From positions 32,798 through 96,797 of the forward strand of contig JAGIBN010000010.1 of NCBI GenBank assembly GCA_017744315.1: a DNA stretch of 64,000 nt, written 5' to 3'. This DNA is from Porphyrobacter sp. Its GTDB lineage: Bacteria > Pseudomonadota > Alphaproteobacteria > Sphingomonadales > Sphingomonadaceae. The notes under the pieces are model-generated. The model made no database searches. It was not told the DNA's origin and worked only from the letters and a program-made list of their open reading frames with translations. The position numbers and the translations under genes were made by a program. This document shows positions 50,258-59,564 of this stretch, piece by piece (positions within the stretch are counted from its first letter, which is position 1; the number at the start of each line of letters is the position of its first letter).

Positions 50258-51529
50258 ATGCCGATCGCCATCAAGATGCCCGCCCTCTCGCCAACCATGG
50301 AGGAGGGCACGCTCGCCAAGTGGCTGGTGAAAGTCGGCGACAAGGTCAGCTCCGGCGACATTATGGCCGAGATCGAGACCGATAAGGCCACCATGGAATT
50401 CGAAGCGGTCGATGAGGGAATCATCGCCGAAATCTCCGTGCCCGAAGGCACCGAAGGGGTGAAGGTCGGCACCGTGATCGCCACTCTGGCCGAGGAAGGC
50501 GAAGATCTTTCGAAGGCCAAGGCGCCTGCGGCCGAGGAAGCCAAGGCGGCTCCTGCGGCGGCTTCGGCCCCGGCTCCCGTTGCAGCGAGCGCTCCTGCGG
50601 CCGCTCCGGCAAAGCCGGTTCCTGCAGCCGTCGCCAAGCGCTCCGGCGACCGCGTGATCGCATCTCCGCTCGCCAAGCGTATTGCCGCCGACAAAGGTAT
50701 CGACCTTGCGAGCGTCAAGGGCTCGGGCCCGAATGGCCGCATCGTGAAGGCCGACGTCGAAGGGGCCAAGCCTGGTGCCGCTCAGGCAGTTGCACCGACC
50801 GCGGCTGCCCATGCGCCCGCAGCCGCTCAGGATTTTGGCATTCCGCACGTCGAGGAAAAGCTCAGCGGGATGCGCAAGACCATCGCGCGCCGCTTGACCG
50901 AATCGAAGCAGCAGGTGCCGCACATCTACCTCACGGTGGACATTCGCCTCGACGCGCTGCTCAAGCTGCGGGCCGAGCTCAACTCCGCGCTCGAAGCGCG
51001 CGGGGTAAAGCTCTCGGTCAACGACATGCTGATCAAGGCGCTGGCACAGGCTCTGCTGCAGGTGCCGAGCTGCAACGTACAGTTTACCGGTGACACCCTG
51101 CTCAAGTTCAGCCGCGCCGACATTTCGGTGGCGGTTTCGATCCCGGGCGGCCTGATCACCCCGATAGTGGCCGATGCCGGCAACAAGTCGATCAGCACGA
51201 TCGCCAGCGAGATGAAGGATCTCGCCGCTCGCGCTCGCGAGGGCAAGCTGGCGCCGCATGAATACCAGGGTGGCACGGCCTCGCTCAGCAACATGGGCAT
51301 GTACGGAATCAAGCAGTTCGAAGCGATCATCAACCCACCGCAGGCCATGATCATGGCCATCGGTGCGGGCGAGAAGCGTCCCTATGTGATCGACGATTCG
51401 CTGCAGATCGCCACCGTGATGAGCGTTACCGGCAGCTTTGATCACCGCGCCATCGACGGTGCCGACGGGGCCGAGTTCATGAAGGTGTTCAAGGAACTGG
51501 TCGAAAAGCCGCTGGGGCTGGTGGCCTAA
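50258..51529 (+). CDS. pdhC: Pyruvate dehydrogenase E2, dihydrolipoamide acetyltransferase
   Basis: 423-residue E2 of the pyruvate dehydrogenase complex. Domains: one lipoyl domain ([16 protein letters not shown], lipoylated Lys43), an alanine/proline-rich linker (residues 90-130), an E3/E1-binding domain ([30 protein letters not shown]), and the acyltransferase core with the catalytic His396 and Asp400 in [13 protein letters not shown], which departs from the usual HRxxDG only at the second and third positions. The E1 genes (pdhA, pdhB) are not in the window. lpdA lies 0.4 kb downstream. Confidence 0.94.
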   Translation: MPIAIKMPALSPTMEEGTLAKWLVKVGDKVSSGDIMAEIETDKATMEFEAVDEGIIAEISVPEGTEGVKVGTVIATLAEEGEDLSKAKAPAAEEAKAAPAAASAPAPVAASAPAAAPAKPVPAAVAKRSGDRVIASPLAKRIAADKGIDLASVKGSGPNGRIVKADVEGAKPGAAQAVAPTAAAHAPAAAQDFGIPHVEEKLSGMRKTIARRLTESKQQVPHIYLTVDIRLDALLKLRAELNSALEARGVKLSVNDMLIKALAQALLQVPSCNVQFTGDTLLKFSRADISVAVSIPGGLITPIVADAGNKSISTIASEMKDLAARAREGKLAPHEYQGGTASLSNMGMYGIKQFEAIINPPQAMIMAIGAGEKRPYVIDDSLQIATVMSVTGSFDHRAIDGADGAEFMKVFKELVEKPLGLVA

Positions 51530-51553
51530 GCGCTGTCCGGCCGAGGCGAGGGC

Positions 51554-51925
51554 ATGACCCAGCACCGCGATCCCGCCATCCGCGTCACCGCCATGCCGGC
51601 GGACACCAATGCCTATGGTGACATCTTCGGCGGATGGCTGCTCAGCGTGATGGACAGCGCCGCCGGTCTTACCGCGGCGCGGCGCGCGAAGGGTCGGGCG
51701 GTCACCGTGGCGATGGACGGAATGGTGTTTCACCAACCCGTGAAGGTCGGTGACGAAGTTTCGGTCTACACCGAGATCGAAAGAGTCGGCCGCACCAGCA
51801 TGACCATCGGCGTCGAGGCCTGGCGGCGCGAACGCACCGGCGAAGAAGCCATGAAGGTGACGGAAGCAAAATTCACATTCGTCGCCATCGACGACGACGG
51901 GCACCCGCGCCCGGTAGACGGTTAG
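51554..51925 (+). CDS. Acyl-CoA thioesterase, YciA-like hotdog fold
   Basis: 123 residues of the hotdog-fold thioesterase group. The HGG-like region NAYGDIFGGWLLSVMD carries the catalytic Asp, and VTVAMDGMVFHQPVKVGD matches the family. Such enzymes hydrolyse acyl-CoA; the substrate range is unknown. It sits between the E2 and E3 genes of pyruvate dehydrogenase, and its stop is 12 bases before lpdA. Confidence 0.9.
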   Translation: MTQHRDPAIRVTAMPADTNAYGDIFGGWLLSVMDSAAGLTAARRAKGRAVTVAMDGMVFHQPVKVGDEVSVYTEIERVGRTSMTIGVEAWRRERTGEEAMKVTEAKFTFVAIDDDGHPRPVDG

Positions 51926-51937
51926 GAGCAAGCCGAA

Positions 51938-53347
51938 GTGGCTGAGAATTACGATGTTATCGTCCTTGGTTCCGGCCCCGGTGGCTATGTCGCGGCGATC
52001 CGCGCGGCGCAGCTTGGGCTCAAGACGGCGATCGTTGAGCGCGAGTTGCTCGGCGGCATCTGCCTCAACTGGGGCTGCATCCCGACCAAGGCGCTGCTGC
52101 GTTCGGCCGAGATCTATCACTACATGCAGCATGCCAAGGATTATGGCTTGGTTGCCAAGGGGATAGAGGCCGATATTGAGGCTGTCGTGAAGCGCAGCCG
52201 CGGCGTGGCCAAGCAGCTCAACCAGGGCGTCACGCACCTGATGAAGAAGAACAAGATCGCCGTCCACTTCGGCACCGGCAGCTTCAAGAGCGCCAACACG
52301 CTGGAAGTGAAGGGCGAGAAGGGCACCGAAACGCTCACCGCCAAGCACATCATCGTCGCCACGGGCGCGCGAGCGCGCGACCTGCCGTTCGCGCCGGCCG
52401 ACGGAAAGCGCGTGTGGACCTATCGCCATGCGATGACGCCGAGCGAGATGCCGAAGAAGCTGCTGGTGATCGGCTCAGGCGCGATCGGGATCGAATTTGC
52501 TAGCTTCTACAACGACATGGGTGCCGAAGTGACCGTGGTCGAAATGCTCGACCGTATCGTCCCGGTGGAAGATGCCGACGTCTCGGCGTTCCTTGAGAAA
52601 TCGCTGACCAAGCAGGGCATGACGATCAAGACCGGCGCCGCCCTGGAAGAACTCAAGGTCGGTGCGAACAGCGTCTCGGCCAAGATCAAGGGCAAGGACG
52701 GCAAGGTCGAAAGCGGCGAGTTCAGCCACGTGATCGTCGCGATCGGCATCGTGCCGAACACCGAGAACATTGGGCTCGAAAAGCTGGTCGAGATGGACCG
52801 CGGGTTCATTCAGATAGATCCTTATGGCCGGACGAAGACCAAGGGCGTCTGGGCTATCGGCGACTGCGCACCTGGTCCCTGGCTGGCGCACAAGGCGAGC
52901 CACGAAGGCGTCACCGCGGTCGAGGCGATCGCGCAGGAACTCGGCAACAAGGACGTCCACCCGCATCCGCTCGACCGAAGCGCGATCCCGGGCTGCACCT
53001 ATTGCCACCCGCAGATCGCCAGCGTCGGCATGACCGAGGCGAAGGCGAAGGAAGCCGGCTACACCATCAAGGCGGGCACCTTCCCGTTCATCGGCAACGG
53101 CAAGGCCATCGCGCTGGGCGAGGCCGAGGGCTTCGTGAAGACCGTGTTCGATGCCAAGACCGGCGAACTGCTCGGCGCGCACATGGTCGGCGCCGAGGTG
53201 ACCGAGATGATCCAGGGCTACACCATCGGCAAGGTGCTCGAGACCACCGAGGCGGAGCTGATGAACACGATCTTCCCGCACCCGACGATCTCGGAATCGA
53301 TGCACGAAAGCGTGCTCGCGGCGTACGGCCGCGCAGTCCACATCTGA
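51938..53347 (+). CDS. lpdA: Dihydrolipoyl dehydrogenase (E3)
   Basis: Flavoprotein of 469 residues that reoxidises dihydrolipoamide for pyruvate and other 2-oxoacid dehydrogenases. FAD motif VIVLGSGPGGYVAAIRAAQLG, redox disulfide Cys42/Cys47 in GGICLNWGCIPTK, NAD motif VIGSGAIGIEFASF, and C-terminal HPTISESMHE with the catalytic His. The start is GTG at 51938 with AGGAG 9 bases upstream. It follows pdhC and a thioesterase gene, so the copy dedicated to pyruvate dehydrogenase is likely. Confidence 0.96.
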   Translation: MAENYDVIVLGSGPGGYVAAIRAAQLGLKTAIVERELLGGICLNWGCIPTKALLRSAEIYHYMQHAKDYGLVAKGIEADIEAVVKRSRGVAKQLNQGVTHLMKKNKIAVHFGTGSFKSANTLEVKGEKGTETLTAKHIIVATGARARDLPFAPADGKRVWTYRHAMTPSEMPKKLLVIGSGAIGIEFASFYNDMGAEVTVVEMLDRIVPVEDADVSAFLEKSLTKQGMTIKTGAALEELKVGANSVSAKIKGKDGKVESGEFSHVIVAIGIVPNTENIGLEKLVEMDRGFIQIDPYGRTKTKGVWAIGDCAPGPWLAHKASHEGVTAVEAIAQELGNKDVHPHPLDRSAIPGCTYCHPQIASVGMTEAKAKEAGYTIKAGTFPFIGNGKAIALGEAEGFVKTVFDAKTGELLGAHMVGAEVTEMIQGYTIGKVLETTEAELMNTIFPHPTISESMHESVLAAYGRAVHI

Positions 53348-53379
53348 CTCGCAGCAATCCGTTCGTCGAAATTGCTTTT

Positions 53380-53422
53380 CTCACCCGGAACGCGCCGATT
53401 TTCGGGGCGTTTTACGGGTGAG
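53380..53422 (+). promoter_or_regulatory. Long imperfect hairpin reaching into the ribosome-binding site of the next gene
   Basis: CTCACCCG (53380-53387) and CGGGTGAG (53415-53422) pair perfectly and enclose a further AACGC/GCGTT and CCGA/TCGG inner stem. The distal arm ends at the AG of the AGGAG ribosome-binding site (53421-53425) of the small protein. It may end lpdA, or may restrain translation of the small gene. Confidence 0.5.
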
Positions 53423-53432
53423 GAGAGCATCG

Positions 53433-53609
53433 ATGGAATACGAGATCGAAGACGAACAGAGTTTGTTCGATGCGAGCACGAACCCGAGCCTGAGACACGG
53501 CCAGAAGGTTCAAAAGCGCCCGACGGTCGCCCGTCAGGGCGATCCGAAGAACAGCCACAAGTTGCAGAGAGCTGAGCAGATTCCCGAGGAAGAGGATCAG
53601 CCGGCCTAA
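53433..53609 (+). CDS. Small acidic/polar hypothetical protein
   Basis: A 58-residue protein (MEYEIEDEQSLFDAS start). Not recognised as a known domain. It is highly charged, with an acidic start and an acidic end (EEEDQPA) and a basic middle (RHGQKVQKRPTVARQ), and looks disordered. AGGAG lies 7 bases before the ATG at 53433, which makes translation plausible; an upstream GTG (53418) lies inside the hairpin. Its stop is 3 bases from the phoB stop, convergent. Confidence 0.6.
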   Translation: MEYEIEDEQSLFDASTNPSLRHGQKVQKRPTVARQGDPKNSHKLQRAEQIPEEEDQPA

Positions 53610-53612
53610 GGG

Positions 53613-54302
53613 TTAGACCGGCTCCATTGCATAGCCGGCGGAACGCACAGTCCGGATCGGATCGGCCAAGCCTGGAACTGTGACGGCAAGCCGCAGACGG
53701 CGAATATGCACGTCGACCGTGCGCTCTTCGATATCGCTGTCGTTACCCCAGACGGCATCGAGCAATTGCCCGCGCGAGAATACCCGGCGCGGGTGCTCCA
53801 TCAGGAACTTGAGCAGGCGGTACTCGGTCGGGCCGAGCCGCAGCTGACGGCCGCGGCGCTCGACGCGGTGCGCAACCGGATCGAGCTGCAGGTCACCGAC
53901 GCGGATCGTCTCGCCGGCCAAGGCCGGACGCACCCTACGCAGCACCGCCGCCACACGGGCGAGCAGTTCGCGCGGGGAGAAAGGCTTGGTCAGGTAGTCG
54001 TCCGCGCCGGTTTCCAGGCCGCGGACCCTGTCGTCCTCGGCCTCGCGGGCGGTGAGCATGATGATCGGGACGTGAGCGGTCGACTGCTGGCGGCGAAGGC
54101 GGCGGCATACTTCGATGCCGCTCGTCCCTTCGATCATCCAGTCGAGGATCACGAGATCGGGAAGCGCTTCGGAAGCCATGACGAGGGCATCGTCACCGTC
54201 CGCAGTGGTGCGAACGTTGTAGCCTTCGGCCTTGAAGCGATATTCGAGGAGTTCGGCGAGGGCAGCGTCGTCCTCGACCAGCAGGAGCTTTGGTTCTGAC
54301 AT
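53613..54302 (-). CDS. phoB: Phosphate regulon response regulator PhoB
   Basis: OmpR-family regulator of 229 residues. Receiver domain with phosphorylated Asp54 (LVILDWMIEG), and a C-terminal winged-helix DNA-binding domain (LGPTEYRLLKFLMEHPRRVFSRGQLLDAVWG, ERTVDVHIRRLR). It activates pst and porin genes at Pho boxes when phosphorylated by PhoR in low phosphate. It is the last gene of the pst run; the 42-base gap upstream from phoU contains a TTGTCAT half-site. Confidence 0.96.
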   Translation of the reverse strand: MSEPKLLLVEDDAALAELLEYRFKAEGYNVRTTADGDDALVMASEALPDLVILDWMIEGTSGIEVCRRLRRQQSTAHVPIIMLTAREAEDDRVRGLETGADDYLTKPFSPRELLARVAAVLRRVRPALAGETIRVGDLQLDPVAHRVERRGRQLRLGPTEYRLLKFLMEHPRRVFSRGQLLDAVWGNDSDIEERTVDVHIRRLRLAVTVPGLADPIRTVRSAGYAMEPV

Positions 54303-54344
54303 CGATCCGTCCTAAAGCCCCCCAATATTACCGGCTTATGACAA

Positions 54345-55010
54345 TTATCCTCGATCCGGTGGATATGTGCCAAGCGCGGCGAAGTGCACCATTTCCGCAA
54401 CGTTGGTTGCGTGGTCGCCGATCCGTTCGATGTTGCGCGCTACGAACAGCAGCTGCGCGGCCGAGCTGATAGTCGACGGATTTTCAACCATATAGCTCAC
54501 GAAGTTGCGGAAGATGCTGTCGTAGAACGCATCGACCTTGGCGTCGCGCTCGATCACCTCGCGGGCGAGTACGGGGTCGCGGGCGGCGAAGGCGGTCAGC
54601 ACGTCATGCACCATCTCAGCGGCGACTTCGTTCATGGCCGGCAACAAGGTCAGCGGCTCGAAGCGATTGCGCCCTTCGATCTTGCCGACGCGCTTGGCGA
54701 TGTTCTTGGCGTAGTCACCGATCCGTTCGAGGACGCCGGCGATCTTCAGGGCAGCAATGATCTCGCGCAAGTCGTCGGCCATGGGGGCGCGAAGGGCGAG
54801 CGTGCGCACTGCCATCGCGTCGACTTCGCTTTCCAGGGCATCGAGCTTCTGGTCACGTTCGACCACGGCCCGGCCCAGCTCTTCGTCACCGGACAGGAGC
54901 GCCTGCATGGCCTCGGCAATCGCCAACTCAGCAATGCCGCCCATTTCGGCAATCAGTCCGCGCAGGCGGGTAATGTCGTCGTCGAAAGCCTTGACGGTAT
55001 GCTCTGCCAT
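54345..55010 (-). CDS. phoU: Phosphate signalling protein PhoU
   Basis: PhoU links the PstSCAB transporter to PhoR and keeps the system off when phosphate is plentiful. 221 residues of two three-helix bundle repeats, with the DxxRExxxALK-like helix (ADDLREIIAALKIAGVLERIGDYAKNIA) and a second ERIGDHATNVAE motif (metal binding). Directly after pstB, which ends at the preceding base, so strongly coupled. Confidence 0.96.
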   Translation of the reverse strand: MAEHTVKAFDDDITRLRGLIAEMGGIAELAIAEAMQALLSGDEELGRAVVERDQKLDALESEVDAMAVRTLALRAPMADDLREIIAALKIAGVLERIGDYAKNIAKRVGKIEGRNRFEPLTLLPAMNEVAAEMVHDVLTAFAARDPVLAREVIERDAKVDAFYDSIFRNFVSYMVENPSTISSAAQLLFVARNIERIGDHATNVAEMVHFAALGTYPPDRG

Positions 55011-55793
55011 TTAGCCGTACCTACCTGTGATGTAGTCCTTGGTCCGCTCTTCGGTCGGATTGGTGAAGATATCGGACGTGTGCCCGTACTCGACCATGCG
55101 GCCGAGGTGGAAGAACGCGGTGCGCTGCGAGACGCGGGCCGCCTGCTGCATCGAGTGAGTGACGATCACGATGGCATAGCGGCCGCGCAGCTCGTCGATC
55201 AGTTCCTCGATCTTGGCGGTGGCAATCGGGTCGAGTGCCGAGCAGGGCTCGTCCATCAGGATCACCTCGGGCTGCACGGCGATCGCTCGGGCGATGCAGA
55301 GGCGCTGTTGCTGGCCGCCCGAAAGCGCGGTGCCGGATTCGTCGAGGCGATCCTTGACCTCGTCCCACAGGCCGGCGCGGCGGAGGGACTTCTCGACGAT
55401 CTCTTGTAGCTCGTTCCGGCTTTCGGCGAGGCCGTGAATGCGCGGGCCATAGGCAACGTTTTCGAAGATCGATTTCGGAAACGGGTTGGGCTTCTGGAAC
55501 ACCATGCCCACCCGCGCGCGGAGCTGCACCACGTCCATCGAGGAGTGGTAGATGTCCTCGCCGTCGAGCTCGATCGAACCTTCGACGCGGGCGCTGGCGA
55601 TCGTGTCGTTCATACGGTTCAGCGCCCGCAGGAACGTCGACTTGCCGCAGCCCGAGGGGCCGATGAACGCGGTGACGAACTCGGTCGGGATATCGATTGA
55701 AACCCCGTCGACCGCCTTCTTCTCTCCGTAGAAAACGGAGACATCGCGGGTGCGCATCTTGGGCTCGGTGGAGAGTTTTTCCTGGATCACCAT
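55011..55793 (-). CDS. pstB: Phosphate ABC transporter ATP-binding protein PstB
   Basis: 260-residue ATPase of the Pst phosphate importer. Walker [10 protein letters not shown], signature [14 protein letters not shown], Walker [16 protein letters not shown] and the PstB-specific [14 protein letters not shown] end. The ATG at 55793 overlaps the end of pstA by 7 bases. Directly abuts phoU. Confidence 0.97.
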   Translation of the reverse strand: MVIQEKLSTEPKMRTRDVSVFYGEKKAVDGVSIDIPTEFVTAFIGPSGCGKSTFLRALNRMNDTIASARVEGSIELDGEDIYHSSMDVVQLRARVGMVFQKPNPFPKSIFENVAYGPRIHGLAESRNELQEIVEKSLRRAGLWDEVKDRLDESGTALSGGQQQRLCIARAIAVQPEVILMDEPCSALDPIATAKIEELIDELRGRYAIVIVTHSMQQAARVSQRTAFFHLGRMVEYGHTSDIFTNPTEERTKDYITGRYG

Positions 55794-57037
55794 GTCTTCT
55801 CGAAGCGGTTGCGCAGATAGATGGCGAGACCATTCATCAGCAGCAGGAACAGCAATAGCACGATAATCGCAGCGCTGGTGCGCTCGACAAATCCGCGGTC
55901 GATTTCGTCCGACCAGAGGAAGATCTGAACCGGCAGCACCGTTGCTGGATCGGTGAAGCCGTGCGGCGGTGTCGCGACAAAGGCGCGCATGCCGATCATC
56001 AGCAGGGGGGCGGTCTCACCCAGCGCACGAGCCATGCCGATGATAGTACCGGTCATGATGCCCGGCAGCGCCAGCGGCAGCACGTGATGGAACACGACCT
56101 GGATAGGCGAGGCGCCGAGGGCCATGGCACCGTCACGGATCGAAGGCGGCACGGCGGAGATCGCGTTGCGGCCCGAGATGACGATCACCGGCATGGTCAT
56201 CAGTGCCAGCGTCATACCGCCGATCAACGGCGCCGAGCGCATGTTGGGGAAGAGCGTCAGGAATACCGCGAGACCGAGCAGGCCGAAGATGATCGAAGGC
56301 ACCGCGGCGAGGTTGTTGATCGACACCTCGATCAGGTCAGTCCAGCGATTCCGTGGCGCGTACTCCTCAAGGTAGAGCGCGGCCAGCACGCCGATCGGAA
56401 ACGCGAAGACCAGCGTTATCAGCATGGTCAGCATCGAACCCTTGAGCGCCGCCCAGATGCCCACTTGCTGCGGATCCGTCGCGTCCGAGCGGGTGAGGAA
56501 CCCGATGTCGAACGCCTTGGTGAGCTTGCCTTCGCCCGACAGCTTTTTGGCCAGCGCCTGCATTTCGGGCGAGCCTTCACGTGCAAAGCCAGCGGCGAGG
56601 TTCTTGCCAACGGGGAGGGCGAATTCGGCCTTTCTGGTCAGGAGGCTCGGGTCGTCGACGATGTCCTCGGCAACCACGCGCCAGGCGTCGTTGCTGACCT
56701 GGGCGGCGGTGTCTGCGCCAAAGGCTGTCTCGGCACTGAAGCGGATGAGATCGGGCAAGCCCTGGCTCTCGAGCGCCCGGATCGCTGCGTTCCGTTCCAT
56801 GTGTCCCGGCGGCACGCTGAGGCCGACGGACGTGAAATCGACCGGGGTCTTGAGCACCGTACGCTGAAAGCCGCCGATGCCGTTGATCAGCATCGAAGCG
56901 AGCAGGAACACCAGCACTGCGACGGACAACAAGATCGCTGACAGGCCGGCAATGCGGAACCGCCGCTCGGCCGCGTAGCGCTTCTTCAGGCGCGCTTCGA
57001 AGGCCGGGGTGCGCGTGGGGGAGAGACGCTCACTCAT
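55787..57037 (-). CDS. pstA: Phosphate ABC transporter permease PstA
   Basis: Permease of 416 residues from ATG 57037, longer than E. coli PstA (296) because of a periplasmic region of about 140 residues after the first helix. Six-helix permease core with the EAA-type loop [34 protein letters not shown]. It overlaps the pstC stop by 8 bases; a GTG 9 bases upstream (57046) is possible. Next to pstB. Confidence 0.93.
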   Translation of the reverse strand: MSERLSPTRTPAFEARLKKRYAAERRFRIAGLSAILLSVAVLVFLLASMLINGIGGFQRTVLKTPVDFTSVGLSVPPGHMERNAAIRALESQGLPDLIRFSAETAFGADTAAQVSNDAWRVVAEDIVDDPSLLTRKAEFALPVGKNLAAGFAREGSPEMQALAKKLSGEGKLTKAFDIGFLTRSDATDPQQVGIWAALKGSMLTMLITLVFAFPIGVLAALYLEEYAPRNRWTDLIEVSINNLAAVPSIIFGLLGLAVFLTLFPNMRSAPLIGGMTLALMTMPVIVISGRNAISAVPPSIRDGAMALGASPIQVVFHHVLPLALPGIMTGTIIGMARALGETAPLLMIGMRAFVATPPHGFTDPATVLPVQIFLWSDEIDRGFVERTSAAIIVLLLFLLLMNGLAIYLRNRFEKTW

Positions 57038-58415
57038 AAGCTTCACGGAACCGTTTCACGACGCGCAGGGCGATGAAGTTGAGGGCCAGGGTCACCATGA
57101 ACAGCACGAAGCCCAGGGCAAAGGCGCTCAAGGTGGCGGGGTGATCGAAGCTGCCTTCACCGGTCAGCATGGCGACGATCTGGAAGGTCACGGTGGTCAT
57201 CGCCTCGAACGGATTGACCGAGAGATTTGCTGCAGCGCCCGCGGCCATGACCACGATCATCGTCTCCCCGATCGCGCGGCTGATGGCGAGCATCACGCCG
57301 GCTACGATGCCAGGGAGGGCTGCCGGGACGAGCACGCGGCGGATAGTCTCGTTGGTGGTCGCGCCCATGGCCAGGCTGCCATCGCGCATCGCCTGAGGGA
57401 CCGCGGCAATGGAATCGTCGGCCATCGATGAGACGAAGGGGATGATCATCACGCCCATGACGAGGCCCGCCGCGAGCGCGCTTTCGCTCGAGGCATTGGC
57501 GATACCGACGGCCTTCGCAATGTCGCGGACGAACGGTGCCACCGTCAGAGCAGCAAAGTAGCCGTAGACCACCGTCGGCACGCCGGCGAGCAGTTCGAGT
57601 GCCGGCTTGAGTACCTTGCGCCATTTGGGCGCGGCGTATTGCGTCAGATAGACCGCGCACATCATGCCCAGTGGAATGGCCACCAGCATGGCGATGATCG
57701 CGCCGATGTAGATCGTTCCCCAGAACAGCGGCAGCGCGCCATAGCGTGACGGGTCGGGGTTGGTGGCGCTGCTCATCGGGTCGGGTCCCCAATGGGTCCC
57801 AAACAGGAAGTCTGCGGGGCTGATCATGCCGAAGAAGCGCGTGGTCTCGACGACGAGGCTAAGGAAGATGCCGAACGTCGTCAGGATCGCCACCAACGAT
57901 GCGAGCAGCAGCACGACCATGACCATACGCTCTACCCGCGTGCGGGCCGTGAAATCGGGCCTAAGCCGGAGGAACGCCCAAACGCCGGTCCCGAAGGCTA
58001 GGACGAGGGTCACGGCAAGGCCGATCAGATTGTAGCGGGTGAGAGCTTCGCGAAACGGTTCGACCAGGTCACGCGCGGCGGGATTGAACACCGCCGGAGC
58101 CGCGCCAGAAGCCACATTGCGGGCCTCTGCCAGCATCGTTTCGCGCTGCATCCCGAACGGCGGCAGATCCGCCGCGGCGGGGCTTGCCAGCACCGCCTGA
58201 TTGACGAGCTGGGGCGCGATCACGTTCCAGCTCAGCGCGAACAGCGCGACCGGCACCACCACCCACAACGCGACATACCACGCGTGGTATGAGGGGAGCG
58301 AGGCGAGCCGAACGCCGGGTTCGGCTCGCCGGAAGTTCCACGCACGGGCGCGCGCCGCCAGCCAGCCGGCAAGTCCGAGCCCTAGGGCCAGGAGGAGCAG
58401 GAGACTTGGCGGCAT
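57030..58415 (-). CDS. pstC: Phosphate ABC transporter permease PstC
   Basis: Permease partner of PstA. 461 residues, longer than the usual 320 because of an N-terminal extension with a helix plus a soluble region before the permease core; similar long forms occur in alphaproteobacteria. Core motif GATTNETIRRVLVPAALPGIVAGVMLAISRAIGE with TVVYGYFAALTVAPF. 18 bases after pstS, and overlapping pstA. Confidence 0.94.
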   Translation of the reverse strand: MPPSLLLLLALGLGLAGWLAARARAWNFRRAEPGVRLASLPSYHAWYVALWVVVPVALFALSWNVIAPQLVNQAVLASPAAADLPPFGMQRETMLAEARNVASGAAPAVFNPAARDLVEPFREALTRYNLIGLAVTLVLAFGTGVWAFLRLRPDFTARTRVERMVMVVLLLASLVAILTTFGIFLSLVVETTRFFGMISPADFLFGTHWGPDPMSSATNPDPSRYGALPLFWGTIYIGAIIAMLVAIPLGMMCAVYLTQYAAPKWRKVLKPALELLAGVPTVVYGYFAALTVAPFVRDIAKAVGIANASSESALAAGLVMGVMIIPFVSSMADDSIAAVPQAMRDGSLAMGATTNETIRRVLVPAALPGIVAGVMLAISRAIGETMIVVMAAGAAANLSVNPFEAMTTVTFQIVAMLTGEGSFDHPATLSAFALGFVLFMVTLALNFIALRVVKRFREAYE

Positions 58416-58433
58416 CGCTTGTCCTGACCTTGC

Positions 58434-59474
58434 TTACTTCAGTTCCGCGCCGTTCAGCGGCGTGAACGCCGTCGAAGCGGCCTGGCTGCGCGCGGCAACG
58501 TCGTCGGGGCTGGCAACGAGGCCGATCGCCGTCAGCGGCCCATCACGGCCCCAGGACTTGGCCCACTCTGCCACGAACTCACGCAGGCCGCGGATGGCGT
58601 CTAGGTGGGCGTTCTTGACGTAGATGAACAGTGGCCGGGCGCCCGGATATTCGAAGCTCGCGATGTTCGCGTAAGTGGGCTCGACACCATTCATGCGCAG
58701 GCCATGGACCTTGTCCAGGTTCTCCTCAAGATAGGAGAAGCCGAACACGCCGATCGCGTCGGGGTTGCCCTCGATCTTCTGCACGATCAGGTTGTCCTGC
58801 TCGCCCTGGTCGACATAGGCGCCGTCCGAACGCACTTCGGTGCAGAGCTGTTCGTGCTTGTCCTTGTCGCTGTCCTTGAGCGCCTTCATCTCGGCATTGG
58901 TTTCGCAGCCGTGAATCAGGATCAGTTCCTTGAGTGCGTCGCGCGTGCCGGAAGTGGAGGGCGGCCCGTAGACGAGGATCGGCTTGTCCGGCAGCGACGG
59001 ATCGACATCGCGCCAGGTGCGCGCGGTCTGTTCCTTGCCGAACGGCTTGGCGGCAAGCGCGCGATAGACGATCTCCGGCGTCAGGTTCATGTCGATGCCG
59101 CCCTTTGCCGAAGCGAAGGCGAGACCGTCGAGGCCGACCTGGATCTCGGTGATTTCCTTGACGCCATTGGCTTCGCAGGTGGCGAACTCGCTGGCCTTCA
59201 TGCGGCGCGAGGCGTTTGCGATGTCGGGGGTGTTGGCGCCGACGCCGGCGCAGAACAGGCTGATGCCGCCGCCCGTGCCGGTGGATTCAATGATCGGCGA
59301 TTTGAAGTCAGGGTTCGAGCGGGCGAAGTTTTCCGCGACCAGCTTTGCGAACGGATAGACGGTAGAGGACCCGACGGCGCGGACTGAATCGCGCGTGTCG
59401 CTAGCACCGCCGCTACATGCAGCGAGCGAGGCCGCGCACAAGGCGGCGACCGAAATGTGCCATTTATTCGTCAT
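58434..59474 (-). CDS. pstS: Phosphate ABC transporter substrate-binding protein PstS
   Basis: Periplasmic phosphate-binding protein, 346 residues. Signal region MTNKWHISVAALCAASLAAC, likely a lipoprotein (LAAC). Binding motifs RAVGSSTVYPFAKLVAE and a STGTGGGISLFCAG loop, plus SGTRDALKELIL, fit PstS-type domains. First gene of the pst run. A weak Pho box pair lies 40-60 bases upstream. Confidence 0.95.
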   Translation of the reverse strand: MTNKWHISVAALCAASLAACSGGASDTRDSVRAVGSSTVYPFAKLVAENFARSNPDFKSPIIESTGTGGGISLFCAGVGANTPDIANASRRMKASEFATCEANGVKEITEIQVGLDGLAFASAKGGIDMNLTPEIVYRALAAKPFGKEQTARTWRDVDPSLPDKPILVYGPPSTSGTRDALKELILIHGCETNAEMKALKDSDKDKHEQLCTEVRSDGAYVDQGEQDNLIVQKIEGNPDAIGVFGFSYLEENLDKVHGLRMNGVEPTYANIASFEYPGARPLFIYVKNAHLDAIRGLREFVAEWAKSWGRDGPLTAIGLVASPDDVAARSQAASTAFTPLNGAELK

Positions 59475-59516
59475 GTTAAGTCCCTTCCAAGATTGGCGGG
59501 TGGCTACGGCCTGGGT

Positions 59517-59534
59517 GTTACAGCTTTAAGACAA
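59517..59534 (-). promoter_or_regulatory. Candidate Pho box upstream of pstS
   Basis: On the minus strand TTGTCTT, AAAG, CTGTAAC (59517-59534) gives two heptamers, each matching CTGTCAT in five of seven positions, with the correct 4-base spacer and at a suitable distance from pstS. Confidence 0.5.
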
Positions 59535-59564
59535 GAACCGGTCACATCCCGGACATTTTTGACG

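Noticed and set aside
50550..50640. Alanine/proline repeat in pdhC considered as a tandem DNA repeat
   Set aside because: It is the normal flexible linker of an E2 subunit; the DNA is not an exact repeat.
50135..52429. 764-residue frame on the minus strand opposite pdhC, the thioesterase and lpdA
   Set aside because: It is antisense to three clear genes; histidine/arginine/aspartate-rich sequence is typical of GC-rich shadow frames, with no recognised domain.
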